Assembly: GCA_913020085.1 (NCBI GenBank)
Contig: CAJVZW010000001.1
Coordinates: 148,704-212,703 of the forward strand
Direction: 5' to 3'
From: an uncultured Pseudomonadota bacterium
GTDB lineage: Bacteria; Pseudomonadota; Gammaproteobacteria; Comchoanobacterales; Comchoanobacteraceae
DNA: 64,000 nucleotides
A program made the position numbers and the translations under genes. Below the pieces are notes generated by a model. The model made no database searches. It worked only from the letters and a program-made list of their open reading frames with translations, and had not been told where the DNA came from. Shown here piece after piece: positions 32,978 to 42,676 of the stretch (its first letter is position 1; every line of letters begins with the position of its first letter).

Positions 32978-34906
32978 TTATTTTTTGTCAGAGTCGTCTT
33001 TTTCGTCAAACTCAGCGTCAATGGTGTCTGATGATTGGTTGGTCCCACTCTCAGCAGAAGGTTCACCACTTGCCTCACCAGGATTTTGCTGATAGACCTT
33101 TTGCATAAATGTACTGGAGGCTGCCTGTAAGGCTTGCAAGGACGATTCAATCTCGTCTTTTTCTTTCTTACTGATTGCTTCCTCAACTGCTTTCATACTC
33201 GATTCAATGGATGCTTTTTCTTCATCACTGACTTTATCTGCATGCTCTGAGAGGGATTTTTTCAAACTGTACACAGTGCTCTCTGCCTGGTTAGTTAGCG
33301 TGACAAGCTCTTGGAAAGCTTTATCAGCCTCAGCGTGTTTCTCCGCATCTTGCACCATGTTCTCAATTTCTTCTTCAGATAAACCACCTGCAGCTTTGAT
33401 CGTAATTGACTGCTCTTTATTTGTGGCTTTATCTTTCGCGCTTACTTTGAGGATACCATTACTATCGATATTGAAAGAAACTTCAATTTGAGGAAGCCCT
33501 CTTGGTGCGGCAGAAATATCGCCCAGAGTAAATTCGCCAAGTGATTTGTTGGATCCGGCCATTTCACGCTCACCTTGAAGAACATGAATAGTTACAGCAG
33601 TTTGGTTATCTGCAGCGGTAGAGAATACCTGAGATGCCTTTGTTGGGATCGTAGTATTCTTTTTGATGAGTTTAGTCATCACGCCACCGAGTGTCTCAAG
33701 TCCAAGGGATAGCGGAGTTACATCAAGTAGCAAAATATCTTTAACATCACCAGAGAGAACAGCGCCTTGAATTGCTGCGCCCACTGCGACTGCCTCATCA
33801 GGGTTTACATCTCTTCGAGGTTTTTTACCAAAGAATGCTTCTACTTCTTCTTGTACCTTCGGCATACGTGTTTGTCCACCTACAAGAATAATTTCATCAA
33901 CTTCTGATACACTAACGCCTGAATCTGATAGCGCCACTTCACATGGCTTAATGGTTCGATTTACTAATTGCTCTGTGAGTTCCTCAAACTTTGAACGGGT
34001 TAGGTCTCTTGTTAAATGAAGAGGGCCTTCCTTATTTGCTGTAATAAACGGAAGATTAATTTCTGTTTTCTGGGCGGATGAGAGCTCAATCTTTGCTTTC
34101 TCAGCAGACTCTTTCAGCCGCTGGAGAGCAAGTTTGTCATTGCGAAGATCGATGCTGTTTTCTTTCTTAAATTCATCCGCAAGAAAGTCAATGATTTTCT
34201 CATCAAAATCCTCACCTCCTAAGAAAGTGTCACCGTTGGTTGCGAGCACTTCAAATTGATGGTCACCATCAATATCAGTAATTTCAATAATTGAAATATC
34301 AAATGTACCCCCACCAAGGTCATATACTGCGATCTTTCTATCGCCACGTTTTTTGTCAAGCCCATATGCTAGCGCGGCAGCAGTTGGTTCGTTGATAATA
34401 CGCTTTACTTCAAGGCCAGCAATTCTGCCAGCATCTTTAGTTGCTTGTCGCTGTGCATCATTAAAATAGGCCGGGACAGTTACAACCGCATTTTTAACTT
34501 CATGGCCTAAATAGCTCTCAGCAGTTTCTTTCATTTTTAAAAGGATGTGCGAGCTGAGCTGCTCAGGTGACCAAAGTTCTTCTTTATCATTGATGGTAAC
34601 CCCAATTCTGGCATCGCCGTTTTTGGCTGCTTTTAAGTTGTAAGATACTTTTACATCTTGGATGACAGAGTCTTTTAATTTGTGCCCCATAAGGCGTTTA
34701 AATCCGTAAAAGGTACTTCCTGCATTGTTTACAGCGCCACGTTTTGCTGGCTCACCTTTTGTAATTTCATTGTCACGAACAGCGACGTAGGAAGGGGTAG
34801 TGTTCTTACCCTCGTTATTTTCGATCACTTTTGGGGAGCCTCCCTCAACGATAGCAACGCAAGAGTTGGTTGTCCCAAGGTCGATACCAATTATTACTTC
34901 ACTCAT
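32978..34906 (-). CDS. dnaK: Chaperone protein DnaK (Hsp70)
   Basis: This 642-residue Hsp70 has the phosphate motif [31 protein letters not shown] [13 protein letters not shown], the LVGGQTRMP adenosine motif and the conserved interdomain linker DILLLDVTP. The C-terminal tail ends in acidic DEKDDSDKK. Of two close ATGs (34912 and 34906), the second is at the better distance from the GGAG. It lies 71 bases after grpE. Confidence 0.98.
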   Translation of the reverse strand: MSEVIIGIDLGTTNSCVAIVEGGSPKVIENNEGKNTTPSYVAVRDNEITKGEPAKRGAVNNAGSTFYGFKRLMGHKLKDSVIQDVKVSYNLKAAKNGDARIGVTINDKEELWSPEQLSSHILLKMKETAESYLGHEVKNAVVTVPAYFNDAQRQATKDAGRIAGLEVKRIINEPTAAALAYGLDKKRGDRKIAVYDLGGGTFDISIIEITDIDGDHQFEVLATNGDTFLGGEDFDEKIIDFLADEFKKENSIDLRNDKLALQRLKESAEKAKIELSSAQKTEINLPFITANKEGPLHLTRDLTRSKFEELTEQLVNRTIKPCEVALSDSGVSVSEVDEIILVGGQTRMPKVQEEVEAFFGKKPRRDVNPDEAVAVGAAIQGAVLSGDVKDILLLDVTPLSLGLETLGGVMTKLIKKNTTIPTKASQVFSTAADNQTAVTIHVLQGEREMAGSNKSLGEFTLGDISAAPRGLPQIEVSFNIDSNGILKVSAKDKATNKEQSITIKAAGGLSEEEIENMVQDAEKHAEADKAFQELVTLTNQAESTVYSLKKSLSEHADKVSDEEKASIESSMKAVEEAISKKEKDEIESSLQALQAASSTFMQKVYQQNPGEASGEPSAESGTNQSSDTIDAEFDEKDDSDKK

Positions 34907-34977
34907 TTTCATTATCTCCAGTAGATTCTCATGTTCAGATGGTATGTATGATTGATTATGATTTTTTCAAGAGCTGA

Positions 34978-35532
34978 TCAAGATTTTTTTTCAGCACAGA
35001 CGATTACTTTGGCAGCTCTGATAAGTAGATCGCCAAGTTTGTAGCCAGTTTGAACCACTTGCACAATTGTATTGGGTTCTTGATCTGCCTCGATTGTTGC
35101 CAATGCCTCATGTAGGTCAGGATTAAACACTTCTTTAAAGGGCCGGATAATCTCAACTTTATGCTGCGTTAATGTTTTTTCGATCGCTGATTGGGTCATC
35201 TCGATTCCGCTGATAATATGCTCAACTGATGCATCCTCTTTTTTTGATGCTTCAATCGCCTTTTCAAGACCATCAAGAGAGGGCAGTAGGTCGGTAATAA
35301 AATATCTTGCCGCACGTTCAGTGTCCAAAGCTGCTTTTCTATCAAGGCGAGTTTTTTGATTGCGCATTTCAGCAATTAATCGCAGTTGCTCGCTTTTCTC
35401 ATGCTGTAGCTTATCGTTAAGGTCAGCAATCTCAGTATCTTTTTTCTCAATTTCTAGTTTAAGACTCTCAGATTCCTCATCCTGTGTTACTTGGTTGATG
35501 GCACTGGCTTTGATTGGATCGGTATCACTCAT
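34978..35532 (-). CDS. grpE: Nucleotide exchange factor GrpE
   Basis: This 184-residue protein releases ADP from DnaK. A disordered start leads into a long coiled coil (about 25-75) with the family stretch RNQKTRLDRK. The C-terminal beta wing contains FNPDLHEALATIEAD and IVQVVQTGYKLGDLLIRAAKV. The start at 35532 is chosen because an upstream ATG at 35568 would use a basic segment absent from the family. It is the first gene of the chaperone operon and has a heat-shock-type promoter just upstream. Confidence 0.95.
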   Translation of the reverse strand: MSDTDPIKASAINQVTQDEESESLKLEIEKKDTEIADLNDKLQHEKSEQLRLIAEMRNQKTRLDRKAALDTERAARYFITDLLPSLDGLEKAIEASKKEDASVEHIISGIEMTQSAIEKTLTQHKVEIIRPFKEVFNPDLHEALATIEADQEPNTIVQVVQTGYKLGDLLIRAAKVIVCAEKKS

Positions 35533-35559
35533 TTCGCGTCTCTGTGTTTTTCTAATATA

Positions 35560-35588
35560 TATATGCATCCGTGTGGGAACTTTTCAAG
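35560..35588 (-). promoter_or_regulatory. Putative sigma32 heat-shock promoter of grpE-dnaK-dnaJ
   Basis: On the minus strand CTTGAAA (35588-35582) matches the sigma32 -35 consensus exactly. After 14 bases comes TGCATATA, a partial match to the CCCCATNTA -10 element. It lies about 30 bases before the grpE start. Confidence 0.45.
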
Positions 35589-35630
35589 AGGTGACTGTTA
35601 ATTTTAATAAAATTATGCTTTTATAGCTTA

Positions 35631-36077
35631 ATGAAGATTGAAAATGTTAAATATTTCGACCGATTGTATTTGAGTCTGTCTGCGCTTGGCTTATTAACGC
35701 TGGCGCTTGGGTTTGAGTATATTGGGGGGTACAAAGGTTGCTTTCTATGCTGGGCACAGCGGTTCATCCTATTAATGCTCGCTGTTTCATTTTTACTTCC
35801 AGGTTTTGGTGCTAATTGGTTTAGTCGGGCACTTATTGGTCTGGGGTTATCATTGGCAACTTTTCAAACCTATCTTATCCTGAAGGGGTACCTTGCTGAT
35901 TCGTGCGTCGCTTGGGGGCACTCTTTGCCATTGACAATTTTCACTTGGATGCAGTCTTTTCCAGCGTGCGATGCCTCATCATTATTTGGTTTACCATGGG
36001 TGGTTTGGCTTCTTGGTTACTATTTTTTTATAACAGGTGTTTTAATGTGGGAGCATATTAATGAGAGAAAACTTTGA
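35631..36077 (+). CDS. dsbB: Disulfide bond formation protein DsbB
   Basis: This 148-residue inner-membrane protein reoxidises DsbA and passes electrons to quinones. Four membrane helices are predicted. The first periplasmic loop has the CFLCWAQR redox pair and the second has the separated cysteines (DSCVAWG and FPACD). It is divergent from grpE, and its end overlaps the following M16 peptidase start by 17 bases. Confidence 0.94.
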   Translation: MKIENVKYFDRLYLSLSALGLLTLALGFEYIGGYKGCFLCWAQRFILLMLAVSFLLPGFGANWFSRALIGLGLSLATFQTYLILKGYLADSCVAWGHSLPLTIFTWMQSFPACDASSLFGLPWVVWLLGYYFFITGVLMWEHINERKL

Positions 36078-37350
36078 GTTTCTAGAAGAAGTGGCTAACG
36101 TCAAAGCCTTTCGTCTTAAGTCGAATCAGTTAATGGTTCTGGCGATGAAAGATCAGACGGCGCCTGTAGTAGGATTTCAGATAACGTATATGGTGGGATC
36201 CAGAAATGAGACAACAGGTCATACTGGAGCGACACATTTGCTTGAGCATCTCATGTTTAAGGGCTCTAAAAATTATAACAAGGCGCTGGGGAACAACATC
36301 GACCGAATGGAAAATATTGGCGCTCAATTAAATGCCACTACCAGTTGGGATCGAACAAATTACTACATGGTACTGCCTAAAGATAACTTAGAAGAAATTA
36401 TTAAGATTGAAGCAGACCGTATGCGCAATGCATTTATTGATGAGGCCGATAAGATCTCAGAGATGCCTGTTGTGCGCAATGAGTTTGAACAAGGAGAAAA
36501 TAGCCCAATTAATGCAATATTCAAGCAGCTATTAGCCACTGTGTATCAAGCACATCCTTATCACCACGATACGATAGGATGGTTGTCAGATATTGAAAAC
36601 GTCAGCATTGAACGATTAAAACAATTTTACCATGATTTTTATTGGCCCGATAACGCGGTTTTATCTGTTGTGGGTGATTTTGATGAGGATGATCTTCTTA
36701 CCAAGATTTACAACTCGTTTGGGCATATTCCACAATCAGATAATCCGATGCCTGATATTTATACTCAAGAGCCAGAACAAGAAGGTGAAAGACGATTTAC
36801 TTTGAGACGCTCTGCCCCTGGGCACTCTGGGCTGGTCTGCATTGCATGGAAAGTGCCAAAAGGAACAGATCCTGAGCATATGGCCATACAGGTTCTGGGG
36901 CGAGCACTTGGTGATGGGAAAGCCAGCCGATTACACAAGGCCCTTGTTGACAAAGGACTTGCACTTTCAGCAAGTGTCTTTGATCATCCGACGCGAGATC
37001 CAGGAATGCTTGCAGTTTTCGTGCACTTGGCGGTGGGTGTCGAGCATGAAAAAGTAGAGAGCATCGTTTATGAGGAGATTGATAAGATTGAAAAAAATGG
37101 CCTGAGTAATGAGGAGTTAACGCGTTTGCGTCGATCTGTAAAAGTAACACAGGCATTTGCTATGGATCGCATTTCATCAAGATTGTCGTCACTCAACGAG
37201 TCGATTGCCATTGGAGAATGGGCATATGACTTAAAGTATGTTGAGCGTTTTAACCAGGTGGACTCTAGGGCGGTTCAGGCAGTGATACGTAAGTATTGTG
37301 ATGAGGATCAGCGCAATGTCGGATACTTTATTCCCAAAGGAGAGCAGTGA
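36061..37350 (+). CDS. M16 family zinc peptidase, catalytic subunit
   Basis: This 429-residue insulinase-family protein carries the inverted zinc motif HLLEH (HxxEH) and the downstream ligand Glu in the NEFEQGE segment. Two homologous M16 halves are present. There is no obvious signal peptide, unlike many pitrilysin-type exported members. It lies directly upstream of an inactive partner, the usual two-gene arrangement in gammaproteobacteria related to PqqF-like or mitochondrial-processing-type heterodimers. The native substrate is unknown. Confidence 0.93.
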   Translation: MRENFEFLEEVANVKAFRLKSNQLMVLAMKDQTAPVVGFQITYMVGSRNETTGHTGATHLLEHLMFKGSKNYNKALGNNIDRMENIGAQLNATTSWDRTNYYMVLPKDNLEEIIKIEADRMRNAFIDEADKISEMPVVRNEFEQGENSPINAIFKQLLATVYQAHPYHHDTIGWLSDIENVSIERLKQFYHDFYWPDNAVLSVVGDFDEDDLLTKIYNSFGHIPQSDNPMPDIYTQEPEQEGERRFTLRRSAPGHSGLVCIAWKVPKGTDPEHMAIQVLGRALGDGKASRLHKALVDKGLALSASVFDHPTRDPGMLAVFVHLAVGVEHEKVESIVYEEIDKIEKNGLSNEELTRLRRSVKVTQAFAMDRISSRLSSLNESIAIGEWAYDLKYVERFNQVDSRAVQAVIRKYCDEDQRNVGYFIPKGEQ

Positions 37351-38588
37351 TGAAAAATATTAAAGTTCGTGAATTTCCAGGGGGTACGATTTATTATCTA
37401 ACAACGAATCGTCCAGATATCATCATTATGCGTGGCAGTTATTTGGGCGGTGATTTAAGAGCGCCTGATGAGGCACATGCCGATCTTATGGTCAGTATGC
37501 TGGATCAAGGAACTTCTGATTATACACGTGATGAATTAAATGAGGAGCTAGAGTTACTTGGGGTAACGATAGACTTTGATTACGATACTCAGCGTACACG
37601 TTTTTCTGCATCGATGCTAAAAGACGTATGGAGAAAAGGGCTTGGATTATTAAAATCACAATTAACAGATAGTGCATTTGATTCTAATTGCTTTAAAATT
37701 ATGAAAGAGCGGATTATGGGTGAGCAGAACGAGCGGCTTTCAAATGCGAGAGAAATAGCCTCCATCGCTATGCTTGATGAGATATATCCTGATGGTCATC
37801 CAAATCGAGTGCCAACAGTTCAGGCGATGATTGATCAGCTCAAAGCAGCAACGCTTGAATCCGTTAAATCCTATTATCTTGATCAGAGGATGAAAGGAGA
37901 GCTGAAAATTGTGCTGGTGGGTGATATTGATGAATCAATGATTGATGATATCGTATCGGAATTTTCAGGTTGGGATAAAGGTTCTTACTCGGTGCAAAAG
38001 CCCAAAAAACCTGCCCACAAAGCGGTGAAGAAAAGTAAAGAAATAACCATCCCAGGGAAAGTTAGTGCTGATGTGTTGCTGGGTCAGTCACTTCAAATTG
38101 ATCGACATCACAAAGATTTTCTCCCGCTAATGCTGGGGGTTGATGCGCTGGGCGGTAATTTCTCAGCCAGGTTGATTCGAACTATTCGTGATGAAATGGG
38201 CCTAACTTATGGGATCTATAGCCATATTTCTGGAGTGTCAGATTTATCTGACGGATATTTATCGGTGTGGGCCAATTATCCACCTGATAAGATTTCAACT
38301 GGGATAGAGCAAACGCTAGTATTATGTCGTGAATGGATCAATGGGTTAGGTGCACAGGAGCTTCTTGAAAGGCAGCAAGGGATATGTGGCCGTTTTGTCT
38401 TAAATCAGTCAAGTTGTTCAGGTATTGCTGGGTTAATTTTGCATTTTACAGAGCAGGGTTTTGGTCCTGATTATATCGAGCAGTATCCTAAGGACGTGAT
38501 GACTGTGACTCTTGGAGAGGTCAATCAGGCAATCAAGCAATATATTGATCTGGATAATTTTATTGATGTCAAAGCAGGTTCTATATAA
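37350..38588 (+). CDS. M16 family peptidase homologue without zinc site
   Basis: This 412-residue protein is colinear with the previous one but has EAHADLMVSML where the HxxEH should be, so it cannot bind catalytic zinc. A GGAG lies eight bases before the ATG at 37350; a GTG one codon earlier also exists. The glycine-rich loop GLTYGIYSHISG near residue 285 is kept, as in noncatalytic partner subunits that help bind substrate. The start overlaps the first subunit by one base. The 3' end overlaps convergent uvrD by eight bases. Confidence 0.9.
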   Translation: MKNIKVREFPGGTIYYLTTNRPDIIIMRGSYLGGDLRAPDEAHADLMVSMLDQGTSDYTRDELNEELELLGVTIDFDYDTQRTRFSASMLKDVWRKGLGLLKSQLTDSAFDSNCFKIMKERIMGEQNERLSNAREIASIAMLDEIYPDGHPNRVPTVQAMIDQLKAATLESVKSYYLDQRMKGELKIVLVGDIDESMIDDIVSEFSGWDKGSYSVQKPKKPAHKAVKKSKEITIPGKVSADVLLGQSLQIDRHHKDFLPLMLGVDALGGNFSARLIRTIRDEMGLTYGIYSHISGVSDLSDGYLSVWANYPPDKISTGIEQTLVLCREWINGLGAQELLERQQGICGRFVLNQSSCSGIAGLILHFTEQGFGPDYIEQYPKDVMTVTLGEVNQAIKQYIDLDNFIDVKAGSI

Positions 38589-40707
38589 GGGATAAGTTAG
38601 CATATTGGCTAAGCAGCCATTTTACTCCGCATGACTCAAAATGCACTTGTATTCTTACGTTTTCTCGGTCTCCTTCAATATTGAGAATCGTGCCATCACC
38701 AAAAGTGCCATGGTGGACTCGTGCCCCCAGTCGATAAGGGTGAGATGGATTAACTTGACCTACTTGGCTAGTTGCATAGTTAGATTGAGTGGATCGTACA
38801 GATAGAACTAGCTCTTTTGGGATCTCGCTGATAAAGCGTGAGGGTCTTTGGAACTGTTCTTTGCCGAATATTCGCCTGGTCTCTGCATTAGTTATGTATA
38901 GTTTTTGACAAGCCCTAGTGATGCCGACATAGCAGAGTCGGCGCTCTTCTTCCAGTTCGTCATCATCTTGACCTGAGCCAAAGTGAGGAAATAGGCCCTC
39001 TTCCAGGCCAGTGAGAAATACATGGGTAAATTCAAGTCCCTTGGCCGCATGAACGGTCATAAGCTGGACAGCGTGTTTTTCATATTTTGCGTTATCTTGG
39101 GTTGCATCCAGTGTCATATGAGCCAGTGCAGTTCTTATATTATCTTCAATCAATTCACTATCTCTAAACTGACTCAAAGCAGTGACTAACTCGTCCATGT
39201 TTTCAATTTTCGCAGTGTGCTCCATTGTTTTATTTGGATAAAGGCGCTTAAGGTCACTGGTTTCAATAAGATACTGTGCAAGCTCATCTGTGCGTTCAAA
39301 GGTTTTAGATTTTGCGTTTAGAATAAGTGTTTTGAAGCCATCAAAAGCATTTGCTGCGCGTTTGGTAAGTAGGCCATTTGTTTTTGCTTGTTCAATACTA
39401 TCCCATAGAGAGATTTGCTGATCACGAGCAATTTGGCGGATCTTTTCAAGAGAACTTTGGCCAATGCCTCGTGCTGGTAGATTGACGACTCGTTCAAATG
39501 CTGAGTCATCATGTGGATTGAGCCATAACCGAATATAGGCTAAGCAGTCTTTAATTTCAGCGCGGTCAAAAAATCGAAATCCTCCGTATATTCGGTAAGG
39601 AATTCCTTCCATATTCAGTACTTCTTCAATGGCTCTTGATTGAGCATTTGACCGATAAAATACTGCAAACTCGTCTAATGTATGGTCTTTTGATAACTCG
39701 CCAATGCACTGTACTATAAATTTTGCTTCATCAACTTCATTGTAAGCGGTGAAGTGGCGAATTAGCTCGCCATCTTCTAAATCGGTCCATAAATTTTTTC
39801 CAAGCCGATCAGTATTGTTGCTGATCAAGGAATTAGCGGCACTTAAAATAGTGGAGGTGGAGCGATAGTTCCTTTCAAGCCGAACAGTTTCAGTGTGTTT
39901 AAATTCTTTTTCAAATTCGTGTAGGTGACCAACAATTGCTCCTCGCCAGCTGTAGATGGACTGATCATCATCACCCACAACAGTGATGGATGAGTTAGCG
40001 CCAAGGCACTTAAGCCACGCATATTGTAGTCGGTTTGTATCCTGGAACTCATCAACAAGTATATAGCGAAATCGATTTTGGAAGTGCGTCCTGATCTGCT
40101 CGTTATTGAGTAATAATTCATAACATCGCAAAATAAGATCGGTAAAATCAAGCAAACTTTGGCGTTGGCAAAATAGCTCATAAGCGCTGAAAACTTTTAC
40201 AAATTGTGGATCAAAATCCCCGCGGCCATCAATGTCTGATGCATGTTGAAAATTTTCTTTGCATTGGCCAATAAGATACTGAGATTTTTTAGGCGGGTAT
40301 GCGCTTTCAGTAAGATTAAGCTCTTTGTGAATTTTTTTTAAGAGCTTCATTTGCTCATCACTGTCGATGATCTGAAAGTGCTGATCTAAATTTGCCTCGT
40401 TATAATGGATACGCAAGACCTTAAGGCACTGCGAATGAAACGTACCAACCCACATATGATGAACGGATGTGCCAAGGAGTTTCGCGACTCTATCATGGAT
40501 TTCTTTTGCCGCTTTGTTGGTGAATGTGACTGCAAGAATTTCACTAGACTTGGCGCGACTTGTCTCAAGTAGCCAAGCAATTCGGTGAACCAAAACGCGT
40601 GTTTTCCCGCTTCCGGCGCCTGCAACCACCAGTACATTAGGGGAGTCCGATGTAACTGCCTGGCGCTGCTCGTCATTTAATTGTTGGGTGATGGTTGATT
40701 CTTTCAT
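38581..40707 (-). CDS. uvrD: DNA helicase II UvrD
   Basis: This 708-residue superfamily 1 helicase acts in nucleotide-excision and mismatch repair. It shows Walker A AGAGSGKTRVL, motif Ia TFTNKAA, Walker B VDEFQDTN, motif III GDDDQSIYSWRGA, motif IV RLERNYRS, motif V TVHAAKGLEF and motif VI VGITRA. A C-terminal Tudor-like segment (VHHGTFGDGTI) separates UvrD from Rep. Length is normal (E. coli 720). Confidence 0.95.
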   Translation of the reverse strand: MKESTITQQLNDEQRQAVTSDSPNVLVVAGAGSGKTRVLVHRIAWLLETSRAKSSEILAVTFTNKAAKEIHDRVAKLLGTSVHHMWVGTFHSQCLKVLRIHYNEANLDQHFQIIDSDEQMKLLKKIHKELNLTESAYPPKKSQYLIGQCKENFQHASDIDGRGDFDPQFVKVFSAYELFCQRQSLLDFTDLILRCYELLLNNEQIRTHFQNRFRYILVDEFQDTNRLQYAWLKCLGANSSITVVGDDDQSIYSWRGAIVGHLHEFEKEFKHTETVRLERNYRSTSTILSAANSLISNNTDRLGKNLWTDLEDGELIRHFTAYNEVDEAKFIVQCIGELSKDHTLDEFAVFYRSNAQSRAIEEVLNMEGIPYRIYGGFRFFDRAEIKDCLAYIRLWLNPHDDSAFERVVNLPARGIGQSSLEKIRQIARDQQISLWDSIEQAKTNGLLTKRAANAFDGFKTLILNAKSKTFERTDELAQYLIETSDLKRLYPNKTMEHTAKIENMDELVTALSQFRDSELIEDNIRTALAHMTLDATQDNAKYEKHAVQLMTVHAAKGLEFTHVFLTGLEEGLFPHFGSGQDDDELEEERRLCYVGITRACQKLYITNAETRRIFGKEQFQRPSRFISEIPKELVLSVRSTQSNYATSQVGQVNPSHPYRLGARVHHGTFGDGTILNIEGDRENVRIQVHFESCGVKWLLSQYANLSLI

Positions 40708-40789
40708 AAGGCCATTTTTTTGTCAGATCCTATGATAATGGCATGTAGCGTCATTGTCTAGTCAGTCAAAATTATGTTAATTTAGCCCT

Positions 40790-41398
40790 ATGGTAAGATA
40801 TATTTTTATTTTTGTCGCGTGTATAGCTTTTGCTAAACCTTGGGTTTTAGTGGGGTACCCAGAATTTATTGAAAAGCATCAAATTGAGCATTGTCGATCG
40901 CTAGAAAATCCTTATGACTGTTTCTTGAGCGTGCAGGGGATAGCGAGTGTTAACTTTTACAAGAATGAAATGTTTGTAACGCACTATGAGCTGATAGCGA
41001 GGGTGCCGATCGCAAAAATTGGTGATGACTATATTGATGCTAAGGGTGTCATTTTCCACATTAATGAAATGCCGCAACATGCTAGTTTGCCTGTGCTTAA
41101 TATGTCTCATGACAATGTGCCAAAAGCAGTTAAAATAATCCAGCTAATACGGCGATTAAAGTTCCCAAAAGTGATCTCAATTGTTGTCGGATCTTCAGAT
41201 CAGTGGAGAATATGGCTATCAAACGGTAATGAGCTACGTATGGGGAGCCGGCCATTACAAATATTGCCAAGGGCGGCTGCCTTTATTGGGGGGAATAAGT
41301 TGCTGTTTAAAAAGGGAAATATGTATTTTGATTTCAGGAATTCACATCAAGTTGCTATTGCGCAATTAAATAAGCTTGAAGCAAACAGATATGAATAA
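40790..41398 (+). CDS. ftsQ: Divergent cell division protein FtsQ
   Basis: This 202-residue protein starts with a signal-anchor (VRYIFIFVACIAFAK) and a short periplasmic domain. Similarity to FtsQ is seen in the beta-domain stretch ARVPIAKIGDDYIDAKG and in the later DQWRIWLSNGNELRMG. The POTRA part is short and the protein is smaller than E. coli FtsQ (276). The position 78 bases upstream of ftsA decides the call. The mur genes that precede ftsQ in the classical dcw cluster are absent. Confidence 0.75.
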   Translation: MVRYIFIFVACIAFAKPWVLVGYPEFIEKHQIEHCRSLENPYDCFLSVQGIASVNFYKNEMFVTHYELIARVPIAKIGDDYIDAKGVIFHINEMPQHASLPVLNMSHDNVPKAVKIIQLIRRLKFPKVISIVVGSSDQWRIWLSNGNELRMGSRPLQILPRAAAFIGGNKLLFKKGNMYFDFRNSHQVAIAQLNKLEANRYE

Positions 41399-41476
41399 TA
41401 TAATAATGTAGGAAATGCTTGACGAAATTGTCAATTCGGGCTAATTTTACATGATTGCTCCCGACAAAAGGAAGAT

Positions 41477-42664
41477 ATGAAGCAAAATGCAATAGTAGTA
41501 CTTGATCTGGGTTCGCGCTTTGTCAAAGGAGCTATGGTGAACCTGGCGGCAACTGACTCGCAGATTCAATCCTGCTCAAGAGTACAGTCAAATGGGATCG
41601 AGCGGGGAGAGATAATTAGTATCGAAGCGCTTGAGAAATCGATATCAGATTTATTTGAAGAGCTCTTTCAAGATTGCAATGCTAAACCTAGCCGGGCATT
41701 GGTTCATGTCAGTCCAGCCAGTCTAAAGTCTTTTAATTCACACGGGGTGATCAGGGTACTTAGGAAAGATGTTTCCAGTTACGATATCAAGCGAGTGCTT
41801 GAAGTGGCTTGCGCAGTACCGATGCAAAAAGATGAGCAAATCATCCATGCCATCGAGCAAAATTACGCACTTGATTACAAGCCAACACAAAGTCGGCCTA
41901 TCGGTATGGATGGGACACGGTTAGAAGTCAATGCGCATATTGTCATTGCCAAGAAAACAGCACTAAATCTTGTAAAATCTTTATTGAAGAAATATGGAAT
42001 AACTGATGTTGAAATCAGCTTCTCAGCTGGCGCGGTTGCACAATTACTGACAGACGATGACAAAGAGCTTGGCAGTGTAATGCTAGACATTGGTCATGGT
42101 GTTACTAACTTAATCGTTGTCTCCCAGCGTATGATCTATTTTTCTGCAGTTTGTCCACTTGGCGTATCTGATGTTATCAGTGCGATTGCAGATGCCTTTA
42201 ATCTCCCCGAGCAAACTGCAACAAAAATATTTGAGCAATACGCATCACTATCTAGTAAACCCGGTGAAGCCGGTGTGCTTGAAATTCAGTCTGATAGAGG
42301 TGTTTACCAAATTGATCATGCCCAGCTTAATCGCACAATCGGCGAGGTCTACGAATCATTGCTCCAGTGGGTCGTTGATTGCTTAGCAAGCCTTCCACAA
42401 AGCACAAAGCTAACTGGTGGCTTACATTTAACCGGTGGTGGCTCACTGGTGAAAGGTTTAGGGGAATTTATTCAAACTAAAACAAATCTTGATTGTAACA
42501 AAACCAGTTATGAAAAATCTCTAGATTTTAAAACAGCATCACCTGCTGAATTTTCAGTTTTATCCGGCGCAGTGTCACAGATATTAAAAGATGAGAGACA
42601 GCCAATTCTTGCATCTCGAAGTTTCATTGCTAAATTAAAGACACTTTGGTACGAGCATTTTTAG
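41477..42664 (+). CDS. ftsA: Cell division protein FtsA
   Basis: This 395-residue actin-like protein tethers FtsZ to the membrane. It shows VVLDLGSRFVKG, the 1C-subdomain region after EQNYALDY, the phosphate-2 motif MLDIGHGVTNLIV, the adenosine motif LTGGGSLVKG and a C-terminal amphipathic helix (FIAKLKTLWYEHF) as membrane anchor. An AGGAAG precedes the ATG. It is followed after 12 bases by ftsZ. Confidence 0.96.
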   Translation: MKQNAIVVLDLGSRFVKGAMVNLAATDSQIQSCSRVQSNGIERGEIISIEALEKSISDLFEELFQDCNAKPSRALVHVSPASLKSFNSHGVIRVLRKDVSSYDIKRVLEVACAVPMQKDEQIIHAIEQNYALDYKPTQSRPIGMDGTRLEVNAHIVIAKKTALNLVKSLLKKYGITDVEISFSAGAVAQLLTDDDKELGSVMLDIGHGVTNLIVVSQRMIYFSAVCPLGVSDVISAIADAFNLPEQTATKIFEQYASLSSKPGEAGVLEIQSDRGVYQIDHAQLNRTIGEVYESLLQWVVDCLASLPQSTKLTGGLHLTGGGSLVKGLGEFIQTKTNLDCNKTSYEKSLDFKTASPAEFSVLSGAVSQILKDERQPILASRSFIAKLKTLWYEHF

Positions 42665-42676
42665 TTGGGGGAGCAT

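Noticed and set aside
37350..38588. Second M16 gene as a pseudogene because HxxEH is missing
   Set aside because: The frame is full length, with other family regions intact, and inactive partner subunits are normal in paired M16 peptidases.
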